From Magnetococcales bacterium (GTDB lineage Bacteria; Pseudomonadota; Magnetococcia; Magnetococcales; JADFZT01): a stretch of DNA of 64,000 bases. Both the position numbers and the translations under genes were made by a program. The stretch spans positions 1-64,000 of the forward strand of contig JADFZT010000007.1 in the NCBI GenBank assembly GCA_015232395.1. Reading direction: 5' to 3'. The notes under the pieces were generated by a model. That model was not told the DNA's origin and did not search any database. It saw only the letters and a list, made by a program, of their open reading frames with translations. The first letter of the stretch is position 1, and every line of letters starts with the position of its first letter. This document shows, one piece after another, positions 35,012 to 44,862 of the stretch.

Positions 35012-36499
35012 ATGTTCATCAGACAAAATGCTCAGATCGAAAGAAGGATTCAAAGCCTGGAGAAGCATCTCAAACAGGAAAACCCGGTTCTGTTGCGGGT
35101 GGTGCAAAGTTTTCGGGATTTGGACCGGGTGGCCTATGGTATGGGCCTGCTTAACCGGGACGAATCTTTTGCAACCCGGGTCTCCTGGTGGCCCCTGATC
35201 TCAATCCTGGGTACATTCTCCTCGGGTAAATCCAGCTTTATCAACTCCTATCTCGGCCAAAAGCTGCAACGCACCGGCAACCAGGCGGTAGACGACAAGT
35301 TTACCGTGATCTGCTACAGCAAGGAGGAGAAGGTCCGCACCCTGCCAGGCATTGCCCTGGATGCCGACCCCCGTTTCCCCTTCTATCAGATCAGCGAGGA
35401 TGTGGAGGATGTGGCCAGCGGCGAAGGTCGCCGGATCGATGCCTATCTGCAACTGAAAACCTGTCCCACCCCGGAACTCCAGGGACGGATTCTCATCGAC
35501 TCTCCCGGTTTCGACGCCGATGCCCAGCGCAACTCCACCCTGCGCATCACCGATCACATCATGGATCTGTCGGATCTGGTCCTGGTCTTTTTCGATGCCC
35601 GCCATCCGGAACCGGGGGCGATGAAAGATACCCTGGACCACTTGGTGGCCAACACCATCCACCGCCACGACTCCAATAAGTTTCTTTTTATCCTCAACCA
35701 GATCGACTGCACCGCCCAGGACGACAATCTGGAAGAGGTGGTGGCTGCCTGGCAGCGGGCTCTCTCCCAATCCGGCCTGATGGCAGGGCGTTTTTACCAA
35801 ATTTATAACAAGGATATCGCCCATCCCATCCCCGACGAAGCGATTCGGGCCCGTTTTGAAGGCAAGCTTGAAGAAGAGATGGCCGAACTCAAGGAGCGCA
35901 TCCACCGGGTGGAAGTGGACCGGGCCTACCGAATCATCGGCACCCTGGAAAACACCGCCAAAATGATCTCCGACGAATCGGTCACCAAGCTTACCGATCT
36001 CCTGGCCCGCTGGCGCAGTGGTGTTCTCACCATGAACAGCATCCTCTTCGGAAGCTTGGCTGTGATCGTCGGCATTGTTTCCGTGGTCAACGACATCAGC
36101 CTCATGCCTCCCAGCATGGATGAATGGATGGCTCGGGACATGCTGACCCAGGTGATCAACATCCTGTCGGTACTGGCCACCCTGGGTGCGGTGGGTTATG
36201 TACACCACCTGGTGCGCAAAATGGTCGCCTGGAACATCAGCCGCAAAATCCCCAAAGAGATCGACCGCCCCGAGCTTCAAGATGCAGTCAGCAAGGGTTT
36301 TGCCTTCAACACCGGCTCCATGCTCAACTCCATCTTCCGCAGTGGTCCCAAAGGCTGGGGGATGATGAGCAAAAACAAAATCCGCAAGGTCCAGAAAGAT
36401 ACCGACGCCTTTGTTCAGGATCTCAACGATCAGTTTACCAATCCCTCAGGCAAAGCCGGGGCCTCCAACCCCCAAATTCCTCAGGTGGATGCGGACTGA
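35012..36499 (+). CDS. Dynamin/EHD-like membrane GTPase
   Basis: The 495-residue protein has a GTPase domain with P-loop GTFSSGKSS (67-75), G3 DSPGFD (163-168) and G4 NQID (229-232). The SFINSYLG after the P-loop is typical of bacterial dynamin-like proteins. A helical region follows, then two transmembrane helices (about 350-370 and 395-415) and a basic C-terminus. Such proteins remodel or fuse membranes; the substrate membrane is unknown. The start ATG 35012 follows GGAG at six bases; the longer frame overlaps gltA on the other strand and is rejected. Confidence 0.82.
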   Translation: MFIRQNAQIERRIQSLEKHLKQENPVLLRVVQSFRDLDRVAYGMGLLNRDESFATRVSWWPLISILGTFSSGKSSFINSYLGQKLQRTGNQAVDDKFTVICYSKEEKVRTLPGIALDADPRFPFYQISEDVEDVASGEGRRIDAYLQLKTCPTPELQGRILIDSPGFDADAQRNSTLRITDHIMDLSDLVLVFFDARHPEPGAMKDTLDHLVANTIHRHDSNKFLFILNQIDCTAQDDNLEEVVAAWQRALSQSGLMAGRFYQIYNKDIAHPIPDEAIRARFEGKLEEEMAELKERIHRVEVDRAYRIIGTLENTAKMISDESVTKLTDLLARWRSGVLTMNSILFGSLAVIVGIVSVVNDISLMPPSMDEWMARDMLTQVINILSVLATLGAVGYVHHLVRKMVAWNISRKIPKEIDRPELQDAVSKGFAFNTGSMLNSIFRSGPKGWGMMSKNKIRKVQKDTDAFVQDLNDQFTNPSGKAGASNPQIPQVDAD

Positions 36500-36513
36500 T
36501 TCGGCCACACCTT

Positions 36514-36556
36514 CGCATCGGGATCCAAAAGGGGCTCGCCCCAGGATCCCGATGCG
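36514..36556. repeat. Strong 13-bp inverted repeat with nested hairpin
   Basis: CGCATCGGGATCC (36514-36526) pairs perfectly with GGATCCCGATGCG (36544-36556), and the 17-nt loop itself contains GGGGC TC GCCCC. It lies between the GTPase and the next kinase gene, both on plus. There is no T run, so it is not a standard terminator; it may be an mRNA stabiliser, a Rho-independent-like end, or a dispersed palindromic repeat. Confidence 0.6.
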
Positions 36557-36638
36557 GGGAACCTACTTCCGGTCGGCCTCTTTGGATCCTGCGACCTGAC
36601 CAACCACCCCTATCCCCGAAACCCGATCGGCACAGGGC

Positions 36639-39323
36639 ATGAGTAGTCCACGCCTTACGATTCTCAACCGCATTCCGTTGTCTCTGAAGATGTTCCTTGC
36701 AACGGTCCTGGTTGGAATCGCTACCTGGGGTGTTCTGGACTATTGGCAGACCGGCCACGTCAAAGCCACCTTTCAAAACTATCTCCAGGAGCGTGTCCGG
36801 GAGCGGGCCCAGGAAAACCGGGTCATTTTTGACCACCACGTCAAAAGCCATCATCAGGCCGTGCGACTCCTCGCTGCGCAAAAAAATCTCCTGGATTATC
36901 TCGAAGCCTATCCCCTGGAAAGCCAACCCTTTGCTGAAATTATTTTTCATCAGCGGCCTCCGGATTGGCTACCCCGGCATACCGTACTGAGAATTTTGGT
37001 GCCCTTGCGTTTTGCCCTGCTTTTGGGTCCCAAAGGGCAGGTCAAAGAGGTGTATCAAGCGCAGATGGAGCCGCCACCGGCGACCCTATTGCAACCTTCC
37101 CGACTGCTGCAACACCTGAGTCACAACCAAACCTTTCTGACACGAATAGATGACCTGCCCTTTCTCATCACCTCGGAAACCGTCACCGACTCCCAAGGGC
37201 AGCCCAAGGCGACCCTGATGCTCGCCAACCCCCTGGATCACACCTTTCTTTCCGATGCACTGCTCAATCCAGGTCGCAAATATATGGGGATTGTCGCCCT
37301 CCTCGAAGGAGAGACCCCGCGAATCATCGCCTCCAACCAACCGACTCTGGTGCCACCGGGCATCTCTCTTGGTGGGGCTCGTAATAAATTTTTGGTTGAG
37401 GGGGAAGAGCCCTTCGACTACGGCTCTTCAGACCTGATGGTACGGCTCATCACCCTGGTCTCCCCGGAAGAGTTCGAATCGATGAGCGGCACCATTTTGC
37501 TGGCTGAACGGCAACAACGGGCCATCACCGCGTTCGTATTGATTCTCTCCTGCGTGATCATCGTCATCCACATCGCCCGTCAGATTGAACGGGTGACCCG
37601 GGGTATCATCGACTTTTCCTGGAACGCTCTGGGCATCAAACCCCAGGCGATGCAAAACAAGGATGAGCTTCACATTTTAGCCGAGCAGTTCAAGCACCTG
37701 ACGAAGGAGATCATCCTCACCCGGGACAATCTCCAGGAGGAACTCCACGAGCGGGAACGGGCCGAAGCGGAAATCCGCAAGCTTTCCCAGGCGGTGGAGC
37801 AGAGCCCGGCTGGGGTGATGATTGTCGATCCTGATGGCCGCATTCTCTATGTCAACCAGCAGTTTACCCAACTCACCGGCTACCAGGCCCAAGAGGCAGT
37901 CGGGCAGGATTTCGGCTTTCCGGATTCCGACGACTTTCCACCGAAAATCCGCCGTGAGGTGATGAACACCGTCGCTTCCGGTCGCACCTGGCGGGGGGAG
38001 CTGCAACGCCATCGTCGCAACGGTGACTCCTATTGGGAAGCCAACACCATCTCCCCCATCCGGGATGCCCGCTTGGAGATCACCCATCTGCTGGCCATCA
38101 AGGAGGATATCTCCAAGGATATCGAAATAGAGGTCAATCGGGAGCAGGCCAAGGCTGCCGCTGAAGCGGCCAACCAGATGAAAAATGATTTTTTAGCCAA
38201 CATTACCCACGAATTTCGCACCCCCCTGGCCACCATTACCGGCTGTTCCAAATTGATCCTGGAAGGGGAGTTGGGCCCGATTCAGAAAGGACAGAAAAAA
38301 TATCTCAAAAATGTCCTCGAAAGCGCCGACAACCTGACGTCGATGATCGACGACCTGCTGGATCTTTCCAAGGTGGATACCGAGCAGTTTATCCTGGAAA
38401 AAAGCCCCTTCAACCTCCCCCGATTGGTCCGCAGTGCCCGGGAAACCATCCTTCCCCAAGCCAGCGAAAAAGGGCTGGAGCTGCTCTGCCACATCGCCCC
38501 GGAAACCCCCTGCACGGTCATTGGCGACCCCATCCGCATGCGACAGGTGCTGCTGCATATTTTGCGTAATGGTATCAAGTTTACTCCCAAGGGCCGGGTC
38601 ACTCTGAAGGTGGAAAATCCATCCAGCCAAGGGAATAATACAGCCACCATCCGCTTTACCATCCGGGACACCGGTATCGGCATTCCAGAGGAAAAACAGG
38701 ATGCCATCTTCGGCGCTTTCACCCAGGGGGACTCTTCAGCCTCTCGCAGCTATGGGGGGTCCGGTCTGGGCTTGGCGATTTCCAAACGGTTGGTAGAGCT
38801 GATGGGGGGGCAGATTCATGTGGAGAGTCAGATGGATGAGGGCAGCGCCTTCATTCTGGAGGTGCCCTTCGAACGCCCCTCTGAGGGCAGTGGTGAAGAA
38901 ATCCTCGAGATGATGCACCGGGGAGCCAAGGTTTTGGTCGCGGGCCGTAATCCCCTGGAGCGGATGATTTTAACCAAGCTCCTCACCAGCATGGAGCTGG
39001 AGGTGACCGAAGCTGCCCATTGCGACACCACCCGTGAAACCCTCACGGTCAACGGTGCCCCCCCCTACCAGCTTCTCTTTCTCGATTGCGCCTACTCCCC
39101 GGAAAATGCCACCAAAGCGATTCAGGAACTACGCCAAACAGTGGGGCTTGCGCACCTGCCCGTTATACTCTTTTCCTCCGATGAGGCCCCGACCAAAGAT
39201 AACAGCCACCTCCCTCCCGCTGTTTTCCATCTCCCCAAACCGATCCAAAAAGCCGCCCTCTGCCAAACCGTGAATGAGGCTTTCAGCTTAAGATCGTCCG
39301 ATCAAAAAGGGTCGGAGATATAG
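36639..39323 (+). CDS. Hybrid sensor histidine kinase with degenerate receiver
   Basis: The 894-residue kinase has a first TM at about 15-35, a large periplasmic sensor (about 36-290, similar in length to a double-Cache domain), a second TM at about 295-315, a linker coiled coil and a PAS domain (about 385-500). HisKA has FLANITHEFRTPLATITG; the HATPase has N box HILRNGIKF, DTGIGIP and GGSGLGL. The final 130 residues look like a receiver (LLFLDCAYSP, KPIQK) but the acidic pair that binds magnesium is replaced by AGRN, so phosphorylation is doubtful. The signal is unknown. Confidence 0.93.
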   Translation: MSSPRLTILNRIPLSLKMFLATVLVGIATWGVLDYWQTGHVKATFQNYLQERVRERAQENRVIFDHHVKSHHQAVRLLAAQKNLLDYLEAYPLESQPFAEIIFHQRPPDWLPRHTVLRILVPLRFALLLGPKGQVKEVYQAQMEPPPATLLQPSRLLQHLSHNQTFLTRIDDLPFLITSETVTDSQGQPKATLMLANPLDHTFLSDALLNPGRKYMGIVALLEGETPRIIASNQPTLVPPGISLGGARNKFLVEGEEPFDYGSSDLMVRLITLVSPEEFESMSGTILLAERQQRAITAFVLILSCVIIVIHIARQIERVTRGIIDFSWNALGIKPQAMQNKDELHILAEQFKHLTKEIILTRDNLQEELHERERAEAEIRKLSQAVEQSPAGVMIVDPDGRILYVNQQFTQLTGYQAQEAVGQDFGFPDSDDFPPKIRREVMNTVASGRTWRGELQRHRRNGDSYWEANTISPIRDARLEITHLLAIKEDISKDIEIEVNREQAKAAAEAANQMKNDFLANITHEFRTPLATITGCSKLILEGELGPIQKGQKKYLKNVLESADNLTSMIDDLLDLSKVDTEQFILEKSPFNLPRLVRSARETILPQASEKGLELLCHIAPETPCTVIGDPIRMRQVLLHILRNGIKFTPKGRVTLKVENPSSQGNNTATIRFTIRDTGIGIPEEKQDAIFGAFTQGDSSASRSYGGSGLGLAISKRLVELMGGQIHVESQMDEGSAFILEVPFERPSEGSGEEILEMMHRGAKVLVAGRNPLERMILTKLLTSMELEVTEAAHCDTTRETLTVNGAPPYQLLFLDCAYSPENATKAIQELRQTVGLAHLPVILFSSDEAPTKDNSHLPPAVFHLPKPIQKAALCQTVNEAFSLRSSDQKGSEI

Positions 39324-39634
39324 CCGTTCCAATTCAAGGAGGGCACACACGCGTGGCCCGGACAGGCGAATACCCTCATTAGGATCACCCGGGATATGGT
39401 CAGCCGTACGAACCCCACCTCCGAACCAGGACCAGGATGGATCAAAATCTTGGAGTACGTAGCGTTACCAATGGGGAATCAATCGCGGGCCAACAAGGCG
39501 GGAGCTATCGAAAAGCTTTACCTAAAGAGGCGACATCAGCCGTTTCCCCGAACAACGCAGGCAGACTGGACTTCAGCCGCAGAGGGGATGATTTTGGCCA
39601 GGAAATGCCTGCAACGGGAGAGAAGAGGAGAGCG
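39324..39634. other. Gene-free stretch between kinase and fur
   Basis: No convincing gene. A plus-strand frame from ATG 39437 gives a Gly/Ser/Arg-rich peptide, but it runs on into sequence antisense to fur and its third codon positions are not GC-rich as in neighbouring genes. The region probably holds the ends of two convergent transcripts. Confidence 0.5.
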
Positions 39635-40069
39635 TTATTTTTTTTCTTTGTTGGGACATTTGGGATCCAGGCAATCCACATAGAGGTAGAGCGCGTGATC
39701 CTGAACCTGGAAGCCCCTTTCCATGGCGATCTCTTTTTGCCTTTTTTCGATCCCCTCATCATAAAACTCTTCCACCTTGCCACACTGCAGGCAGACCAGG
39801 TGATCGTGGTGGTCTCCTTGATTGACTTCGAAGACTGCCTTGCCGCTTTCGAAGTGGTGGCGCACCAGCAGCCCCGCATGCTCAAACTGGGTGAGCACCC
39901 GGTAGATGGTGGCAAGCCCGATCTCTTCCCCTTCGGAAAGAAGACGCCGGTAGACATCCTCAGCGGTCATGTGGGGGCCTCCCTGATCAGACAGGAAGAG
40001 GTCCAGCACCTTGAGCCTGGGGATGGTGGCCTTGAGGCCTGCTTTTTTCAGGTTTACTTGTGAATCCAT
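39635..40069 (-). CDS. fur: Ferric uptake regulator Fur
   Basis: The 144-residue metalloregulator has a winged helix (KATIPRLKVLDLFL, TAEDVYRRL, GLATIYRVLTQFEHAGLL) and a metal-binding dimer domain with HHFESGKAVFEV, GDHHDHLVCLQCGKVEEF (metal His cluster and CxxC) and a final CLDPKCPNKEKK CxxxxC pair. All positions expected for Fur rather than Zur or PerR are present as far as can be judged. It is expected to repress iron-uptake genes with Fe2+. Confidence 0.95.
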   Translation of the reverse strand: MDSQVNLKKAGLKATIPRLKVLDLFLSDQGGPHMTAEDVYRRLLSEGEEIGLATIYRVLTQFEHAGLLVRHHFESGKAVFEVNQGDHHDHLVCLQCGKVEEFYDEGIEKRQKEIAMERGFQVQDHALYLYVDCLDPKCPNKEKK

Positions 40070-40471
40070 GGTGGCGCTTCCCAGCCAGGAAAATCAACAG
40101 GGGGTGCCCAAGTTTGGGCTTTTTCGCATACTCCCACTCTCTCATCAAAATTTCAAGTGCCAGGAACCGCTGAAGTTCTCTTTACCTGCCCGAATCTCTC
40201 AATATTCCGGGATAACTTCTGACAATTTTCCCTGCCAGGCTTTTGATAACCATACCATTTTTTTCTTTCAAGCCCCTGCCATTCCCCCCATCTTCGGCCT
40301 TTTTTCCATCGCCTGCATTCCAGCACTTTCCCTTGGGAACCTCCATTTCATCAGGGTGTCCTACTCTATTGCACCCTGTTGTTTGACCTGTCACCATAAC
40401 CTGTAGAACAAACCCCACAGTCCACCTTCAATGGCGACGGGGTTACCATTCTTTAAGAGGGATCCAATCCG
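40070..40471. other. Intergenic region between fur and hydrolase
   Basis: 402 bases without a supportable gene. It is divergent between fur and the hydrolase gene, so both promoters should lie here. An AT-rich tract (40240-40275) is the likeliest promoter zone. No clear 19-bp Fur box was recognised by eye. Confidence 0.5.
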
Positions 40472-41335
40472 ATGAAAAAAACCGCAGGCCTCCTTTCCGC
40501 TCTCTTTCTTCTCTTTTTGGTGACGCCACTCCGAGCCGATGTATTGATTTTGGCCCACGGCTATTCGGGTAATGCCCTCTCCTGGGAAAGAAGCGGGGTT
40601 GTTTCCATTTTAGAGGCCCACGGCTGGCCCCGTGCAGGCATGCTTACAGTGGGTGGCCCCAACGGGATTCACCTGGCTCCGGCTCCAGGGGCCAATGCGG
40701 CCAATAAGGTCTATGTGGTCAACATGCCTTCGGAAGCCCCCATCCTGGTACAGACCCAACAACTGGAAGGGATGTTAAACCTGATCGCCCAACGCCATCC
40801 GGATGAAGATCTCATTCTGGCCGGGCATTCAGTGGGGGGCGTGGTCGCCCGCCTGGCCCTCGTGCGCAGTGGCGGCCCCAACGTCAAAGCGCTCATCACC
40901 ATCGCCTCTCCCCATCTGGGCACCCCCCGGGCCGAGCAAGCCCTGGATGTGACCGATAGTGACGGCCCCCTGGATATCATCAAAGAGTTCTTTGGCGGTG
41001 GAACCTATAACTATCTCGAATATTCCCGCCCTCTGCTGGTGGATATCATCCGCCCCCGTCCCGGCACCCTGCTCCACTGGCTCAACCTGCAACCCCACCC
41101 GGCAGTGACCTATGTTTCGGTCATTCGCAGCCAATCTTTCCCGCTGATGGGGGATGTGTTGGTGCCCGGTTACAGCCAGGATATGAATAACATCCTCCCC
41201 CTCAGAGGCCGCTCCCGGGTGATTCCCACAGCTACCGGCCACTCCCTGACCCCTGGGGATGGCATGCTGCTGGTCAATGTTCTGGCTCATATTCAAGCCC
41301 CGGTGGAAGAGACCACAAAAAAAGATCCTGAATAA
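40472..41335 (+). CDS. Secreted lipase/esterase-like alpha/beta hydrolase
   Basis: A signal peptide (MKKTAGLLSALFLLFLVTPLRA) precedes an alpha/beta hydrolase. The oxyanion region is LAHGYSGNALSW, the nucleophile elbow is AGHSVGG (Ser about 119), and the catalytic His is probably in TATGHSLTPGDG near the C-terminus, with Asp in between. ASPHLGTPRAEQ is the usual SPHxGT motif of lipases and PGAP1-like proteins. It is probably periplasmic and lipid-directed; the substrate is unknown. GAGGG precedes the start. Confidence 0.85.
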   Translation: MKKTAGLLSALFLLFLVTPLRADVLILAHGYSGNALSWERSGVVSILEAHGWPRAGMLTVGGPNGIHLAPAPGANAANKVYVVNMPSEAPILVQTQQLEGMLNLIAQRHPDEDLILAGHSVGGVVARLALVRSGGPNVKALITIASPHLGTPRAEQALDVTDSDGPLDIIKEFFGGGTYNYLEYSRPLLVDIIRPRPGTLLHWLNLQPHPAVTYVSVIRSQSFPLMGDVLVPGYSQDMNNILPLRGRSRVIPTATGHSLTPGDGMLLVNVLAHIQAPVEETTKKDPE

Positions 41336-41395
41336 GAATCATTTCTTGTTGGATGATGCACGCATCAGATGTATTATTGTCGGCTCTGTCCCCTG

Positions 41396-41463
41396 CCATC
41401 CCTTGAGCGGTGATTTTCAGGTATTCACATCGTGACTGAAGATACACCCGCCTCAAGGGATGG
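41396..41463 (+). promoter_or_regulatory. Structured leader upstream of dmeF
   Basis: A 12-bp perfect inverted repeat (CCATCCCTTGAG at 41396-41407, CTCAAGGGATGG at 41452-41463) continues for three more pairs past a single bulged base. A second stem (TTTTCAG at 41414-41420 with CTGAAGA at 41436-41442) can form within the loop. The whole 68-nt element ends 58 bases before the metal-exporter start. It may be a metal-responsive RNA leader, a regulator binding site or an attenuator. Confidence 0.55.
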
Positions 41464-41521
41464 TCCGGATCACTGATGGGGCGTAACCAATACATCCTGC
41501 CAACAAAAATGAGCTTGTTGA

Positions 41522-42583
41522 ATGAACGGACACGATCTCAATGCATGGACGCATGGGCACGTTTTTGGTCTCGACGTTAAACAAAAAGGGGAAGCCCGCA
41601 CCTACTGGGTCATTGGCCTGACCCTGATCACCATGACGGTGGAGCTTGTGGCAGGCCATATCACCGGCTCCATGGCTTTGACTGCCGACGGCTGGCACAT
41701 GAGCACCCACGCAGCCGCTCTCTCCATCACCGCCTTTGCCTATGTATTTGCCCGCAAACATGTCCAAAACCCCCGATTCACCTTCGGCACCGGCAAGGTC
41801 GGATCATTGGGAGGGTTTACCAGCGCAGTCGCCCTGGCCCTGGTTGCCGTACTCATGGCCGTGGAGTCCCTGGATCGGCTGATCACCCCCATTCCGGTCA
41901 ATTTTCAATCGGCTTTGATGGTCGCCGCTCTCGGTTTGGTGGTGAATGTGGTGAGCGCCTGGATGCTGGGTGGGGCGGATCATCATCATGGGCATGGACA
42001 CGGGCATGGACACGGGCATGGACACGGACATGGGCACGGACATGGACATGATGACAATCACGATCACGCAGAAGATCACGGTCACGACCATGGGCATGCG
42101 CACGCCAACCAGGCGGATTCCCCCCACTCCGAACAGCCCCACCATAAGGATCACAACCTCCGGGCGGCTTACCTCCATGTACTGGCGGATGCCTTGACCT
42201 CTGTCACCGCCTTGATCGCACTCACCTGTGGCATGTATCTGGGCTGGGTGTGGATGGACCCCTTCATGGGTATCGTCGGATCGGTTGTGATCGGCTTTTG
42301 GTCTTATGGCCTACTCAGAGAGACCGGGCAGGTGCTACTGGATGCCGAGGGCAACACCGGCTGGCGGGAAAAGAGTCTCAAGGCCCTGAACGACACATCG
42401 GAAGAGCTTTGCGAAATTGCTGATTTTCACCGCTGGCGGGTAGGTCCATCAAGCCACGCCTGCATCGTCTCCCTGGTGACCCACGATCCCAAACCGACCA
42501 GCCACTATCGGGAGCGTCTGGAAAAACTTCCCGGCCTGGATCATGTCACGGTAGAGGTCCACCACTGCCAAACCTGCCAGTAA
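41522..42583 (+). CDS. dmeF: CDF-family Co/Ni efflux transporter (DmeF type)
   Basis: This cation diffusion facilitator has six TM segments. The MTVELVAGHITGSMALTADGWHM sequence has the metal-site Asp/His, and the second site is in the YLHVLADALTSVTAL segment (HxxxD). Between TM4 and TM5 there is a very long His-rich loop (about residues 155-220, a run of Gly-His repeats). The N-terminus (HDLNAWTHGHVFG) matches DmeF, the Co2+/Ni2+ exporter. No DmeR-type repressor gene is adjacent, so the structured leader may be the control element. The start has a weak ribosome site. Confidence 0.92.
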   Translation: MNGHDLNAWTHGHVFGLDVKQKGEARTYWVIGLTLITMTVELVAGHITGSMALTADGWHMSTHAAALSITAFAYVFARKHVQNPRFTFGTGKVGSLGGFTSAVALALVAVLMAVESLDRLITPIPVNFQSALMVAALGLVVNVVSAWMLGGADHHHGHGHGHGHGHGHGHGHGHGHDDNHDHAEDHGHDHGHAHANQADSPHSEQPHHKDHNLRAAYLHVLADALTSVTALIALTCGMYLGWVWMDPFMGIVGSVVIGFWSYGLLRETGQVLLDAEGNTGWREKSLKALNDTSEELCEIADFHRWRVGPSSHACIVSLVTHDPKPTSHYRERLEKLPGLDHVTVEVHHCQTCQ

Positions 42584-42713
42584 ACCTCCCCACTTTTGGG
42601 GGTTCTGCTGCCCTTTCCGATCCCTCAAGCCCCCTCCCCCGGTCGAATTTGCTTGGATGCCAAGAGGGGATTGGCTACCATTTGCCACTTCTTTGTCTTC
42701 AGTGGGAGAGATC

Positions 42714-43484
42714 ATGGCAAAACGCGGCTTTCTGACAAGTGGGGTAGTGCTGATTGGGTTGCTGACTCTGGTGTGGTTTTCTTCACCGGCGGTTTCCGGC
42801 AATTCCTCAGGTGGTTCCCGCCCCAGCTCCCACTCCGAGCTTTGGGAAATCACCCAGGGGGGGCTTCTCTACGACAACTGGGCCATCGTCCAGGACACCC
42901 CCCTCCCCCAATCCACCCACCCCAGCTATCCCATTGAAGGCCAGGAAAAGGGTCCGACTACCTGGCTTTGCCACACCTGTCACGGCTGGGACTACAAGGG
43001 GCGGGACGGTGTGTATGGCTTGGGAAATCATTTTACCGGCATCAAGGGGCTGCGCCGGATGGTGGGGAAGCCGGTGGAAAAAATCGTTGGCATCATCCGG
43101 GACGATATCCACCAGTTTTCACCTGAGATGATTTCGGAAGCTTCGGAAAAACGCCTGGCGGCTTTTTTGAGTCGGGGGCAGGTGGATATGGACCTCTTCA
43201 TCGACCCTGACACCAACAAAGCATTGGGGATCGCCCAGAACGGCGAGCAATTTTATCAGTCGATCTGTGCGATCTGTCATGGCCCCTCGGGTAGAGCGAT
43301 CAATCTGGGGCAGGAGAACGCTCCGATTTATCTGGGGACGGTAGCCAATCGCAATCCCTGGAAGGCACTTCACAAAATCCGCAACGGCCAACCCGGTGCG
43401 ATCATGATCTCCTTCATGACCCTCCTGGATGTGCAGGATCAGCTGGATATTCTTTCCCACAGCCAGAGACTTCCCCGACGCTGA
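42714..43484 (+). CDS. Diheme c-type cytochrome
   Basis: A 256-residue exported protein with signal peptide (MAKRGFLTSGVVLIGLLTLVWFSS..). Two CxxCH heme sites are seen: CHTCH (about residue 85) and CAICH (about residue 185). The axial Met ligands are probably in the FMTLLD or later segments. It is likely a periplasmic electron carrier; the partner is unknown. The start ATG 42714 follows GGGAGAG. Confidence 0.88.
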   Translation: MAKRGFLTSGVVLIGLLTLVWFSSPAVSGNSSGGSRPSSHSELWEITQGGLLYDNWAIVQDTPLPQSTHPSYPIEGQEKGPTTWLCHTCHGWDYKGRDGVYGLGNHFTGIKGLRRMVGKPVEKIVGIIRDDIHQFSPEMISEASEKRLAAFLSRGQVDMDLFIDPDTNKALGIAQNGEQFYQSICAICHGPSGRAINLGQENAPIYLGTVANRNPWKALHKIRNGQPGAIMISFMTLLDVQDQLDILSHSQRLPRR

Positions 43485-43716
43485 TACCGGCCTCTCTCCA
43501 ATCCCGTAGAGACAAAAGCCCCGGCCCAAGGAAAAATGATGATATTTTTCCAAATAAAACAACTGCTTATCAAGAACCCTCCCCACCATCTGCAAACTAT
43601 ATCATGGCAGGTCTGGACATCGGCAAACGGGTGGGGTAAGTTGTGTGCGGATTTCAGCTCCCGGGCTTTGGGTTTTACCCAACAAAGCCACCCCAAGGGG
43701 TCTGAAATAATGGTCG

Positions 43717-43994
<278 letters not shown>

Positions 43995-44862
43995 TTTTCT
44001 GTCTGCTTGATAGAGGCATGCCCCAAGAGATCCCTGATTTCAGACAAAGGCACACCACTGGAAACCAACCAAGCTGCACAGGTGTGCCGAAGATCATGCA
44101 CCCGAAAATCGTCAATCCCGGCCAGTTGACAAGCCTTTCGGAAGCTGTTTTTGACAGATCCCAGCCGGTTTCCATCCAGATGAGCAAAAACCCAAGGTGA
44201 GTGGGGGCAGTGGGCCGCCCTGAACCTTGCACGGCTCAACAGCGCCGCCCGTGCCGTTTCATTGATGGGAACCGACCGGCGCTTTCCGGCCTTGGTGTGC
44301 TCCCCTTCCATGTGGATCAAGCCCCCATGAAAATCCACCCTGGACCACTCCAGTCCCAAAAGCTCCCCCCGACGGCAACCCGTATGCAACGCCAACAGGA
44401 TGAAATCGGCCAAGTGTGTCGCTCGAACAACCTTCCCGGTTGCCTCAACCAGAGCCACTGCTTCTGCTGGACTGATCCAACGAAGTCGACCTTCTGGCAA
44501 AGGGGGGACTCTCCCCTTGACCGGATTAGGAATCATCCATCCCAATTCATCCTGTGCGAATGAAATCGCACGATTGAACAAAGCCAACTCCCGCCGAATG
44601 GTGTGCATTCCACACCCCTCTGACTCCCGAAACTTGCGGAACTGAAGAAGATCCGCACCCACGATCCTGTCCAGTCTTTGGCCTGTGAAAAACCGATACA
44701 GCGCCTTTGCTCCATACTGGTCCAACTGCCAACTCTTTTTAATCTCTCTAGTGGCCTCCAAATATTTCAACATCACTTCATCGAAAGTGCGGGGCGGTTG
44801 CGCGCCCCAGGTTGCCGCATGGAAATCATCAAGTTTCCATTTGGCGAAGGAATTGTCCATAT

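Noticed and set aside
39437-40063. Plus-strand frame beginning MDQNLGVRS
   Set aside because: First 70 residues look mildly protein-like, but the frame then runs antisense through fur and codon usage is not that of neighbouring genes.
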